Shown here piece by piece: positions 8,886 to 17,460 of a DNA stretch of 64,000 nt. The stretch is taken from NCBI GenBank assembly GCA_035308965.1, contig DATGFN010000013.1, forward strand, positions 1-64,000, given 5' to 3'. The stretch is from DASYXZ01 sp035308965 (GTDB lineage: Bacteria; Acidobacteriota; Terriglobia; UBA7540). The position numbers and the translations under genes are program-made. Position 1 is the first letter of the stretch. Every line of letters begins with the position of its first letter. The notes beneath the pieces are model-generated. The model did not search any database. It was not told where the DNA came from and was given only the letters and a program-made list of their open reading frames with translations.

Positions 8886-11162
8886 ATGATGAGGAGCCTA
8901 CATCGCCGGGACTTCCTGAAGGTCGCAACAAGCGGCGCAGCCATGTCCCTTAAATTGCCTTCCCATTCGGCCTCCTCGGCAGAGGAAGCCGCCCGCAGCG
9001 AAGGAAGGAGTGTCGATGTATGGGTGAGTGCCGGGGACAACTGGTGGTTCGGCACTTGGTTGGCTTTGGATTCTCCAGCCAGCATTCGGGACTCCGTTCA
9101 AATGTGGTCGGACGTCCTCCACGTCAAACGAGTCTACTGGCGGGGTCAGCAGGAAGAGATGATGATAGACCATGCGCTGGTGCGCAAGGAGAATCTGGAT
9201 TACTACGAATTCATGGACCGTTGGGAGCGATACCTAATCAAAGAGGTTGGCGTCAATCACGCACTAGTCGACGAGGCCCATAAGCACGATATGGAGGTCT
9301 ACATTTGGGCGCCGCTGTTCGACTATGGTGGCCTGCCGGACTATGGCGGCACTAAGGAGTGGCCGTACTTTAGCCAGATTAAGTTGACTTTGGAGCATCC
9401 AGAGTGGATGCCGGTCGACCGTTACGGCTTTCGTCGGCAGAATGGTCCTATCGAACTGAGCTATCCCGAGGCTCGCAAGGCCCTCATTGACATGTATCTG
9501 GAATACCTGAAGGTGGGCAACTACGACGGGATTACATTCTTCACTTATGCGGAGAATTACGGGATGCGCTTCGAGGACGAGTTCGGGTTCAACCAGCCCA
9601 TTGTGGACGAGTATAAGCGTCGATATGGCGTTGATATAAGGACCCAAGACTTCGACGCCAACCTCTGGCGGTATTTGCGAGGGGAGTATGTGACCCAGTT
9701 CTTGCGCGAATTCAAGTCCGCCCTGGCGCCCTACAGTAAGCAGTTGGGTGTCTGCCTTAATCCCCGGGAACCGAACTATCCTCAGCCTTGGAATGTGCCC
9801 AGCCGCGTCCTTACAGCAGGGCGCATATATATGGATTGGGAACGATGGGTGCGCGACGGGACTGTGGACGAATTACACATCTATGGCGGCGCACCGGCAG
9901 AGCTGCAGCGCCGTACTTTCGACAACGTGCTACGAGCAGTGCAGGGTACCAAGGTGCGCGTGGAACATCTGACCTCTGGGCCCTTTGCGGAGAGCTTGAG
10001 GCCGTATGTTGCGCAGGGTGTGCGGATGGACCTGTTCGCTACTGATGAGGCCAGTTATATTAAGGCCGGCTATCCGGAGCAGTCCGTGGACGCCCTGACC
10101 GGCCAGGATATTTACGCCACAATGCGGGTGCTGGCACAGGTGATCGACGGAAAAACCAAGGTGAGTACTGAGCTGGTCATTCCGTTGACTAATCATGACA
10201 ATATTCTTATACGTCGGATGGCGTTGAAGGCATTGGGTGCACTTAAAGATCCGAAAGCCGTGCCGGTGATCGAGAGCGCCCTGGAGGACCGGGAAACAAG
10301 CGTGCGCGCTGCCGCTGCCCACGCTCTGCTGGAAGTCAACGGCTCTCAGAGCGTAACCAAACTGATCGAAGCGGTCAAGAAATATAATCAGTTCCAGCTT
10401 GCTGAGGCAGTGGGCGCGACGCTTTCTTCAATTGATCCTCGATTCTTGCCAGAGATCGCTAGAGCGGGGAGCGACCGGAATGTTGTGGTCCGCCGCATGG
10501 TGATGGCGGTCCTGGGGAGGCGGGGAGCCCCGCAGGGGGTAGGAGTTCTACTCACCGGGCTCAAGGACGAGGATGCTTATGTCCGTTTTCGTGCAGCTCA
10601 TGCGCTTCAGGTCTTCGGGAGTCAACCCCATGTGGTCGAGGCACTGATTGGGGCCCTGAAGGACCCGGATGTCGTGGTGCAGAATCGTGCGGCCGAGTCA
10701 TTGGCAATAGGGTTGATAAAGGGCAGCACGGTTGAGCCGCGGCTCGGCCTGGAGGCCGCCATTCGAATTTTGGCAACGCCCACTGGGCCGCTGGAGGAAA
10801 TCCAGCTTAATAGCACTCAACGGCATGTGCTGGATGCCTTAACAGAGCAGTTCCGGCGATTTGGCGACGGTTCTACCCGTTCTGATATCGAGTGGGGTTT
10901 CCGGCCTGTGGGCAACTCGATCCTGGCCTTTGGCGCCGAAGGTGGAAGGCGTTTGCAGGCGATGATCGAGCAGAAAAAGGACAGGCGATTGGCCGATCTC
11001 GCGTGGCAGGTCCTCTATATTCGCCAGGGTATGGAGGATTTCTGCCCGCTTCGGAAGCCTGACCAGGAGGCTGCCAGAATATACGGCCTGCGTCCCGGCG
11101 TCGCGCCAGGACAGGCACGGGAGGCGCCGTCTCCAATAAAGTATTCACCGCTGGTGAAGTAG
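8886..11162 (+). CDS. Tat-exported putative glycosidase fused to C-terminal HEAT repeats
   Basis: The ATG at 8886 is chosen because GGGAGG (8873-8878) sits seven bases upstream; a TTG at 8880 is too close to it. The product is about 758 aa. The leader has a clear twin-arginine motif, HRRDFLKVATSGAAM. Residues about 45-400 resemble GHL10-like TIM-barrel hydrolases: VKRVYWRGQQEE, MEVYIWAPLFDYGG, YDGITFFTYAENYG and VDELHIYGG mark strand ends with acidic and aromatic residues. From about residue 435 to 620 there are repeated helical pairs of HEAT/PBS type (LIRRMALKALGALKD, VRAAAAHALLEV, VRFRAAHALQVFG, VVVQNRAAESLAIGL). The fusion of a barrel with HEAT repeats is unusual. Substrate unknown; the catalytic assignment is inference. 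Confidence 0.65.
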   Translation: MMRSLHRRDFLKVATSGAAMSLKLPSHSASSAEEAARSEGRSVDVWVSAGDNWWFGTWLALDSPASIRDSVQMWSDVLHVKRVYWRGQQEEMMIDHALVRKENLDYYEFMDRWERYLIKEVGVNHALVDEAHKHDMEVYIWAPLFDYGGLPDYGGTKEWPYFSQIKLTLEHPEWMPVDRYGFRRQNGPIELSYPEARKALIDMYLEYLKVGNYDGITFFTYAENYGMRFEDEFGFNQPIVDEYKRRYGVDIRTQDFDANLWRYLRGEYVTQFLREFKSALAPYSKQLGVCLNPREPNYPQPWNVPSRVLTAGRIYMDWERWVRDGTVDELHIYGGAPAELQRRTFDNVLRAVQGTKVRVEHLTSGPFAESLRPYVAQGVRMDLFATDEASYIKAGYPEQSVDALTGQDIYATMRVLAQVIDGKTKVSTELVIPLTNHDNILIRRMALKALGALKDPKAVPVIESALEDRETSVRAAAAHALLEVNGSQSVTKLIEAVKKYNQFQLAEAVGATLSSIDPRFLPEIARAGSDRNVVVRRMVMAVLGRRGAPQGVGVLLTGLKDEDAYVRFRAAHALQVFGSQPHVVEALIGALKDPDVVVQNRAAESLAIGLIKGSTVEPRLGLEAAIRILATPTGPLEEIQLNSTQRHVLDALTEQFRRFGDGSTRSDIEWGFRPVGNSILAFGAEGGRRLQAMIEQKKDRRLADLAWQVLYIRQGMEDFCPLRKPDQEAARIYGLRPGVAPGQAREAPSPIKYSPLVK

Positions 11163-11351
11163 CTCCCCCTCCGAAGTGATGGAAGTAGAATTCAAAATCT
11201 CGGGGAGTGAAAATTGTTGATGTGTGAAGGTTCGGCCTATAAGGCGGACACCGGCAAGGAACCTGAATTGTTGTCAAGGGCCTTCGTACGGCAGCTGAGT
11301 TACATGTCCCCTTTTGGGAAATGATGTGTTTGCGTGCAGGGAAAAGACGCG

Positions 11352-13598
11352 ATGTCGGCCAACAATAAATTCCCCTCTCTGCTTCAGATTTCAAGGAGAG
11401 CGCTGTTGCAGTCCGGAGGCGGATTGGCTCTCTCGGTCTTGGAACAAAAGCTCGGTAATGCTTCAGCTCGCGCGGTGACAGGCAACGAACCCGATTGGTT
11501 AACCGGGAGAGAACCGGCAGCCAGCGGGGAATGGCCTCGTACGGCTTATCGCCGGTATCTTGTCGACACGCATATCCCCGACTGGGATCCCGTCCTCCTT
11601 TCTCATTTCGATGCTTCTAAATTTGTAGACGCAATGGTGCAGGGCGATGCTCATGCATTGATGCTCTATGCGAACTCGCACGTTGGGCTGTGCCTCTATC
11701 GCAGTAAGGTCGGTCACCTGCATGCCAACATGAGGGGCAGAGATTTCTTCGGCGAGGCTGTGACGGAGTGCCGCCGTCGGGACATTCACCCGATTGGTTA
11801 CTTCAGCCTGATTTACGACAATTGGAATTACCAGAATCATCCAGACTGGCGCATGCTCCCCGAAGACGGATATGACAAAAACCTGGGGAGCCGGTCCGGA
11901 TCGGTATGTCCCAATTCACCCTATCGAGATTACGCTCTGGCTTGCGCGCGGGAACTTGCCACGAACTACGATATCGAAGGGATTTTCTACGACATGACCT
12001 TTTGGCCCACCGTGTGTTACTGCCCCCACTGCACCAAGCGTTTTTGGCAGGAGCACGGAGCCGAACCGCCTCGTATCGTAGATTGGGATGACCCTCTCTG
12101 GAGGACCTTTCAGAAGGCGCGGCAAAACTGGCTGCTGGAGTTTGCCCAAGCCGTTACCAACGTGACCAGGGAGAGCCGACCCGGGATCACTATCTGCCAC
12201 CAATTTGCGACAATCTTCCATAATTGGAGCTTGGGCCAGCCATTGGCCATCAGTAAAGCCTGTGACTTTGTCAGTGGCGACTTCTACGGAGGGCCTGCCC
12301 AAAAATCCGTGGTGTGCAAGGCTTATAACGGCCTGAGCCAAACTCGGCCTTTTGAGCTTATGACCTCGCGCACCCGAAGTGGCAAGGAACATGTCACCGA
12401 AAAGCCGATCGATGAACTTCGCACGGAGTCCTTTGTAGCCAGTCTGCATTCGTCGGCTTTGCTCCTGATCGATTACATCAATATCGACGGAACACTGAAC
12501 CCAGAGGTTTACAAACTACTGGGCAAGCTGGCCGAAGAGAGAGCGCGCTATGAGCCGTTCCTGGGGGGGGAACTGGTTGCGGACGTGGCGATCTATTACG
12601 ACAAGGAATCGATGTACAACCCTGACGAAAATGGGATACACGTAGCCAAGCTACAGGCGGTCGACCAGTGCCCGCATCGCGATGCTGTGGTGGGGGCTGC
12701 CAAAATCCTCCGGGAAGGTCACATTCCTTTCGAAATCGTAACGAACGAGAATCTGGAGCGGCTCAGCCGCTATCGTGCCATTCTGCTGCCATCAGTTCTG
12801 GAGCTTAATGCCGAGCAGGCTGAACGGTTTCGTGATTTTGTGAAGGGAGGAGGGGTTCTTTACGCTAGCGGCCCGTCGTCGCTCGACCGCTTCAATAAGC
12901 CCGCTCCTCGGTTCTTATTGGAGGATGTGTTGGGGGTGCGCTACATAGGAAAGATGGGTAACAAGATGACCTATGTTACGCCTGAAGATGCAGGGATTTC
13001 CAAAGCAATATGGCCGCAGGACCACCTCAGCTATACGGGCGCGATGATTAAGACCGAAGCTTTACCCCAAGCCCTCGTGCTGGCACGCGTAACGCTGCCG
13101 TTTGTTGCTCCCGAGATCGGCCGTGTAATTGGCAGCCACTTTGCCGCCTTCTGGAGCGACCCGCCAGCCCTCAAACCCGAACCAAATCCGTCGGTAGTGG
13201 TTAACTCGTTCGTCTCCGGAAAGGGGGTGTGGGTAGCGGCCCCTATTGAAACGACGCCTGAGACTGTCAACCGCGAACTGGTTCTCTCTCTGCTCAGACG
13301 AGTAATACCCGGTCCCTTGTCTTTCGAAGCGGAAACGAACCCAGCCGTCGAGATGACTCTCTTCGATCAGGCGGAAAAGAGTCGGCTGCTGGCAGGGCTG
13401 CTGAACTTGGAGCCTCAGTGGCCGCAGTCCCCACAAACAGCCACAGTCCGGGTCCTGATACCTGCGGGTCGACGTGTGACTAAGGTGATTGCGGTGCCGG
13501 AGGGTAATTCAATCGCATTTGAAAAGGTTGGAGTGTACGCGCAGTTTCGGTTCGATCGTTTTGAATCGCTAGCCATGGCCCTGGTGGAGTACGAATAA
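11352..13598 (+). CDS. Tat-exported GHL6/GH42-like glycoside hydrolase with trimerisation-like domain
   Basis: The ATG at 11352 has AGGGAAAAG upstream; an in-frame GTG at 11334 would add six residues. The protein (748 aa) begins with a twin-arginine-like leader (ISRRALLQSGGGLALSV). Residues about 60-400 form a barrel of the hypothetical glycosyl hydrolase 6 type: YDIEGIFYDMTFWP, followed by CYCPHCTKRFWQEHG, is the characteristic part, with Asp as candidate acid. Residues about 415-570 resemble the GH42 trimerisation/glutaminase-like domain (HIPFEIVTNENLERLSRYRA, FRDFVKGGGVLYASGPS). The C-terminus is a beta-rich tail. Known relatives act on alpha-L-fucosides or beta-galactosides; the exact substrate here cannot be read off. 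It probably feeds the uronate genes downstream. Confidence 0.7.
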   Translation: MSANNKFPSLLQISRRALLQSGGGLALSVLEQKLGNASARAVTGNEPDWLTGREPAASGEWPRTAYRRYLVDTHIPDWDPVLLSHFDASKFVDAMVQGDAHALMLYANSHVGLCLYRSKVGHLHANMRGRDFFGEAVTECRRRDIHPIGYFSLIYDNWNYQNHPDWRMLPEDGYDKNLGSRSGSVCPNSPYRDYALACARELATNYDIEGIFYDMTFWPTVCYCPHCTKRFWQEHGAEPPRIVDWDDPLWRTFQKARQNWLLEFAQAVTNVTRESRPGITICHQFATIFHNWSLGQPLAISKACDFVSGDFYGGPAQKSVVCKAYNGLSQTRPFELMTSRTRSGKEHVTEKPIDELRTESFVASLHSSALLLIDYINIDGTLNPEVYKLLGKLAEERARYEPFLGGELVADVAIYYDKESMYNPDENGIHVAKLQAVDQCPHRDAVVGAAKILREGHIPFEIVTNENLERLSRYRAILLPSVLELNAEQAERFRDFVKGGGVLYASGPSSLDRFNKPAPRFLLEDVLGVRYIGKMGNKMTYVTPEDAGISKAIWPQDHLSYTGAMIKTEALPQALVLARVTLPFVAPEIGRVIGSHFAAFWSDPPALKPEPNPSVVVNSFVSGKGVWVAAPIETTPETVNRELVLSLLRRVIPGPLSFEAETNPAVEMTLFDQAEKSRLLAGLLNLEPQWPQSPQTATVRVLIPAGRRVTKVIAVPEGNSIAFEKVGVYAQFRFDRFESLAMALVEYE

Positions 13599-13919
13599 CC
13601 TCCCCACTGACTTGGCGCGTGAGGTGCTCAAATTGTCGGGAAGCTGTTTCAAAACCATCCGTAAGAGGATTATTGCCAATAGCGGTTTTGCCAGATGGGG
13701 AAGATTTGAAGTAAGCAGATTAACTACTCAAATATTTTAGGCGAACATTATTGCGTTCATTTCTCGAAATGCGTGAGAACTGTATGGCAGAGCTTGACTC
13801 GAGAATTCTTTACTGTTTCAGTTAAGGCGCGAACTCGTTCAGCGGTCCGGAGCTAAGAGTCTGCAATCTGGTATTTCTCCGGACGGACAAGGAGTAAAAC
13901 GGAAGATGAGGGATATTTT
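13599..13919 (+). promoter_or_regulatory. Intergenic stretch upstream of uxaE, weak promoter candidate
   Basis: This 321-base gap has no credible gene. It is AT-richer than its neighbours and includes a weak sigma-70-like pair, TTGACT at 13794-13799 and TTCAGT at 13817-13822, 17 bases apart; the -10 matches only half of the consensus. It separates the secreted glycosidases from the epimerase/oxidoreductase/aldolase trio, so a separate promoter here is reasonable but not proven. Confidence 0.25.
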
Positions 13920-15182
13920 ATGAGCACCGCGATTGCTCTTCCGAAGTATTCGGTCGGAGTTGGTGACAGATTTGCACACCAAGCCAAGGCTCAGCTGGAT
14001 GCGTGCATCAAAGCTGCTGATCTTGGTGTTGAGGTGACCCCTGTATGGAACAAGTCGAACCGAGAGCATCTCATCATCGGTTCCGGTCCGGCCAATAGCC
14101 GAACTGCGGTGGACGAGGCCGTGAAAGCACGAGGCTGGAGCAAGCCGTATTTTGTGGACGCAGATCACATCAACCTCAAAACAGTGGATCGCTACATCGA
14201 TCCTTGCGATTTCTTTACCATCGACGTGGCCGATTTAATCGGCCAGCCTTGCGACGCCAAAATAGTGCAGGCGTTTGTTAAACGTCATTTGGAATTTCAG
14301 GGAGACTTGGATATTCCCGGAGTCGGCCACCCCTTTCATGTCGATCAAGAGTTTGTAACTCGTGCCGGGAACAAATACCTCGCGGCGGTGCAAGAGGCAG
14401 GCCGGATTTACCGCCGGGTTGAGGAGAAGAAGGGCCAAGGTCGATTCATAACCGAGGTGTCGATGGATGAGACCGACTTGCCCCAAACACCGGTAGAGAT
14501 CCTCATTATATTAGCCGCCTTAGCCGACGAAGGTATCCCGGTTCAGACCATCGCGCCGAAATTTACCGGCCGCTTCAACAAGGGCGTCGATTACGTGGGC
14601 GATCTGGCAAAATTTACAGAAGAGTTTTCCAATGATGTCGCCACGATCGCATTTGCCATCCGGCAATATGGGTTGCCCACTAACCTCAAACTAAGCGTAC
14701 ACTCCGGCAGCGACAAATTCTCGATTTACAGCCCCATTCATCGGACGATCAAGAGATTTGATGCGGGTGTGCATTTAAAGACGGCGGGCACCACCTGGCT
14801 GGAAGAGTTGATCGGCCTGGCCGAAGGGGGCGGCAAGGGACTTGAGTTGGCCAAGGAGATTTATGCCGAGGCATACGCGCACCGTGAGGAGTTGTGCGCG
14901 CCGTATGCCGCAGTGATCGACATTGATCCATCAAAGTTGGCCGAACCGGAGTCGGTGAGGCAATGGACCTCGGGGCAGTTTGTGTCTGCCCTGCGTCACG
15001 ACCCAAAGTCCCCGGCTTACAACCGCAGCATTCGGCAACTCCTTCACGTTGGGTTTAAAGTGGCCGCGAAGATGGGTACGCGTTACCTGGATCTCCTTTC
15101 CGCGATGGAGACCACTATCGCAAAAAACGTGACTGAAAACCTTTTCGACCGGCACATCAAGCCGGTTTTCATTGGGGCGTGA
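13920..15182 (+). CDS. uxaE: Tagaturonate/fructuronate epimerase (UxaE family)
   Basis: The 420-aa protein has the features of the tagaturonate epimerase family. They include the N-terminal PKYSVGVGDRFAHQAKAQLD, YFVDADHINLKTVDRYI near residue 78, FITEVSMDETDLPQTP near 180, IAPKFTGRFNKGVDYVGD near 217 and LKLSVHSGSDKFSIY near 257. Family members interconvert D-tagaturonate and D-fructuronate with a metal, joining galacturonate to the fructuronate/mannonate branch. The start ATG has GATGAGGG about seven bases upstream. It is followed by a mannonate-oxidoreductase-like SDR and an aldolase, which fits this pathway. Uronate isomerase (UxaC) and 2-keto-3-deoxygluconate kinase are not in the window. 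Confidence 0.88.
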   Translation: MSTAIALPKYSVGVGDRFAHQAKAQLDACIKAADLGVEVTPVWNKSNREHLIIGSGPANSRTAVDEAVKARGWSKPYFVDADHINLKTVDRYIDPCDFFTIDVADLIGQPCDAKIVQAFVKRHLEFQGDLDIPGVGHPFHVDQEFVTRAGNKYLAAVQEAGRIYRRVEEKKGQGRFITEVSMDETDLPQTPVEILIILAALADEGIPVQTIAPKFTGRFNKGVDYVGDLAKFTEEFSNDVATIAFAIRQYGLPTNLKLSVHSGSDKFSIYSPIHRTIKRFDAGVHLKTAGTTWLEELIGLAEGGGKGLELAKEIYAEAYAHREELCAPYAAVIDIDPSKLAEPESVRQWTSGQFVSALRHDPKSPAYNRSIRQLLHVGFKVAAKMGTRYLDLLSAMETTIAKNVTENLFDRHIKPVFIGA

Positions 15183-15323
15183 AGCACGGACCTGGATAGG
15201 TCAACTTACTGTGAGTGCAGATAGTTTATCTGGCTCAAAAAGCTGGCGCCTTACCTGTTTTCGGCTTCGAACAGGAAGGCGTATCGCGGGCAAAGGTGGC
15301 AAACTCTCAATCTGGAGATGTTT

Positions 15324-16154
15324 ATGGATCTGAAGGGACTAACAAGAGCGTACGATTTTACCGGACGCTCGGTCGTTATTACTGGCGGAACCGGAATATT
15401 AGGTCGCGAAATAGTCCAAACCCTGATCGCCTGCGGGGCGAATGTGGGGGTGCTGGCCCGAAACAAAATAAAAGCTGACTCACTGCTCGCCGCAAATTCC
15501 GGGCCGGGGCGGGGCATTGTTGTGCCGGGTGATGTTTTAAAACGCGACACCCTTCAGAAGGCAGCCGAAATTGTGATGGCCGAGTTTGGCCGAGTCGATT
15601 GTCTGATCAACGGGGCGGGTGGCAATCAACCGCATGCGACCACTGGGCCTGAGCTTTCACTCTTTGATTTGCCGGAAGAGGCGCTGAGCTTTGCATTTAA
15701 TCTAAATGTTTTGGGTACCATTCTTCCCTGCCAGGTTTTTGGCAAACAGATGACAAAACAGGGTGAGGGCGTGATTTTGAATGTCTCCTCGATGAGCGCC
15801 TTTCGCCCATTGACGCGGGTATTGGGCTACTCTGCGGCTAAGGCGGCCGTAAACAATTTCACCCAGTGGTTGGCCGTGCATCTGGCACAGGAATATTCCG
15901 CCCGTATTCGAGTGAACGCAATTGCTCCGGGATTTTTCCTGACCGAGCAGAATCGCTTTTTGCTGACCGAGAAGGAAACCGGGAAACCTACGGCTCGGGG
16001 TCAGAGCATCCTTAAGCATACTCCGATGGCGCGTTTCGGCCAGCCTGAGGACTTGCTCGGGGCTGTGCTGTGGCTTCTCTCGCCGGCCTCTGGCTTTGTC
16101 ACAGGTGTTGTGGTTCCTGTAGACGGTGGTTTTTCCGCATTTAGCGGAGTGTAG
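15324..16154 (+). CDS. SDR-type D-mannonate oxidoreductase (fructuronate reductase)-like
   Basis: The start at ATG 15324 is preferred over 15318 because GGAG lies six bases upstream; the product is 276 aa. Rossmann motif TGGTGILGRE is near residue 21. The segment INGAGGNQPHATT, then LFDLPEEALSFAFNLNVLGT and QVFGKQM, is typical of the SDR form of D-mannonate oxidoreductase (Bacillus UxuB/YjmF type). The triad is Ser in NVSSMSAF and YSAAKAAV. C-terminal VPVDGGFSAFSGV is also typical. The enzyme would reduce D-fructuronate to D-mannonate with NAD(P)H, the step right after tagaturonate epimerase encoded upstream. The substrate assignment rests on family resemblance plus neighbourhood. Confidence 0.8.
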   Translation: MDLKGLTRAYDFTGRSVVITGGTGILGREIVQTLIACGANVGVLARNKIKADSLLAANSGPGRGIVVPGDVLKRDTLQKAAEIVMAEFGRVDCLINGAGGNQPHATTGPELSLFDLPEEALSFAFNLNVLGTILPCQVFGKQMTKQGEGVILNVSSMSAFRPLTRVLGYSAAKAAVNNFTQWLAVHLAQEYSARIRVNAIAPGFFLTEQNRFLLTEKETGKPTARGQSILKHTPMARFGQPEDLLGAVLWLLSPASGFVTGVVVPVDGGFSAFSGV

Positions 16155-16355
16155 AGATCGGAGGGTATTAGAGGAGAACCAATCGCGAATTCGCAAGTGG
16201 TCGTCTCCGATCTGGTCAGATCACAGTGACGGTGAAGATAAATCGGAAGTGAAATAGCAGGGAAATCCAAACTGCAAAGTTGCAGTCCCGCTGTTTTGAT
16301 CAGAAAAAATGGCCAAAGTCACTTTCCACACCGGCCACGAGAAAAGGAAGGAGTC

Positions 16356-17165
16356 ATGCTTGCACGCAACCTCAAAGACAAACTAAAAAGGAAAGAGCTC
16401 ACTCTGGGCCCGACGATGACGTTCGACTTCTGGGCTGGGTACCTGGAGATATACAAGCGAGCCGGTATGGACTTCGTTATGGTGGATTTCGAGCACGGTT
16501 CGGGCGGGCTCAGCGTTTTGGAAGAGATGTGCCGGACTGCGCGATTGCTGGATCTGCCCCTCATCCTGCGCTCGGAAGCCTCCAAGTACCATCTCCTTCG
16601 GAGGTACCTGGACATGGGTCCGGCCGGGTTCCTAATCCCGTGGACCGAGCAGGAGGAGCAGGTGAATACGGTCCGAGATGCGGTTTTCTGTCCTCCCCGT
16701 GGCCGGCGGGGGCCCGGCGGCCCGTCGGTTTTTGGCGCCGCCAGCTGGGACCGAGCTGGCTGGGACGAAGTGGAGAAGAACCTATTCGTCATGCTCCAGA
16801 TCGAAACGCCCAAGGGAATCGAGTCGATGAAAAGTCTCGCCTCTCACGACTGGGTTGATGCACTGATGATCGGCCCTTATGATTTGTCCCTCCATTTGGG
16901 CCATTGTGGCGAGTTGGATCATCCGGAGGTTGTAGAAGCCATTACTCGAATCCTCGATCAAGCAAACCAGACTGGTAAATCTTGCGGAATGCCGGTGGGC
17001 AGTGTTGAGATGGCACGTTTCTGGAGAAAGCGCGGTTGTCACTTCTTTTTATACTCAGAGACTGTATTCATGGTTCGAATAATGGCAGAACGTTTTGTTC
17101 GGGAAATGTCTGAGTCGGAGAAGGATAAGGAGTCCAAAGCTGAAGGGGGGGCTGAAGTGCTTTGA
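16356..17165 (+). CDS. HpcH/HpaI-family class II aldolase
   Basis: The ATG at 16356 follows a strong AAGGAAGGAG, giving 269 aa; the frame is open 20 codons further up but without such a site. Barrel motifs are FVMVDFEHGSGG near residue 40, LIPWTEQEEQV near 92, and the metal ligands Glu in MLQIETPKG and Asp in MIGPYDLSLHLG. Enzymes of this family cleave 2-keto-3-deoxy sugar acids or 4-hydroxy-2-oxo acids to pyruvate and an aldehyde. Lying last in the uxaE-SDR-aldolase group, it may replace the classical KDG kinase/KDPG aldolase step. A second, diverged family member is at 33228-34046. Confidence 0.85.
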   Translation: MLARNLKDKLKRKELTLGPTMTFDFWAGYLEIYKRAGMDFVMVDFEHGSGGLSVLEEMCRTARLLDLPLILRSEASKYHLLRRYLDMGPAGFLIPWTEQEEQVNTVRDAVFCPPRGRRGPGGPSVFGAASWDRAGWDEVEKNLFVMLQIETPKGIESMKSLASHDWVDALMIGPYDLSLHLGHCGELDHPEVVEAITRILDQANQTGKSCGMPVGSVEMARFWRKRGCHFFLYSETVFMVRIMAERFVREMSESEKDKESKAEGGAEVL

Positions 17166-17211
17166 TCAGATGGGTCGTTTCACTTGTCTCTCCCGGCCAA
17201 AGCTGATCAAA
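17161..17211. repeat. Inverted repeat after the aldolase gene
   Basis: TTTGATCAG at 17161-17169 is the exact reverse complement of CTGATCAAA at 17203-17211, with 33 bases between. The left arm covers the aldolase stop codon. There is no T-run after the right arm, so a simple intrinsic terminator is not supported; it could be a 3-prime stabilising structure or chance. The remaining bases to 17460 lie between two convergent transcription units and show nothing else. Confidence 0.35.
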
Positions 17212-17460
17212 CCCTGAAGAATTGATGCAATCGCAATCGGCCAAACCAGGCCCGGGTCGCCTCAAAAGGGGAGACGACACGCAAACTATCGATTTTCCCG
17301 CCTCTTTCTCAGATTTCAGATTGACACGCTGAGGAGACCACCTCTGGCGACGACTCACTAGAGCATTTCCATAAATAATGTAGCTTGCAAAAGACGGAAT
17401 TAGCGCCCGGTTCGCTGCATAAAAATGGAACAACTCTAATTGGCCAAACTTCTTTTGGTC

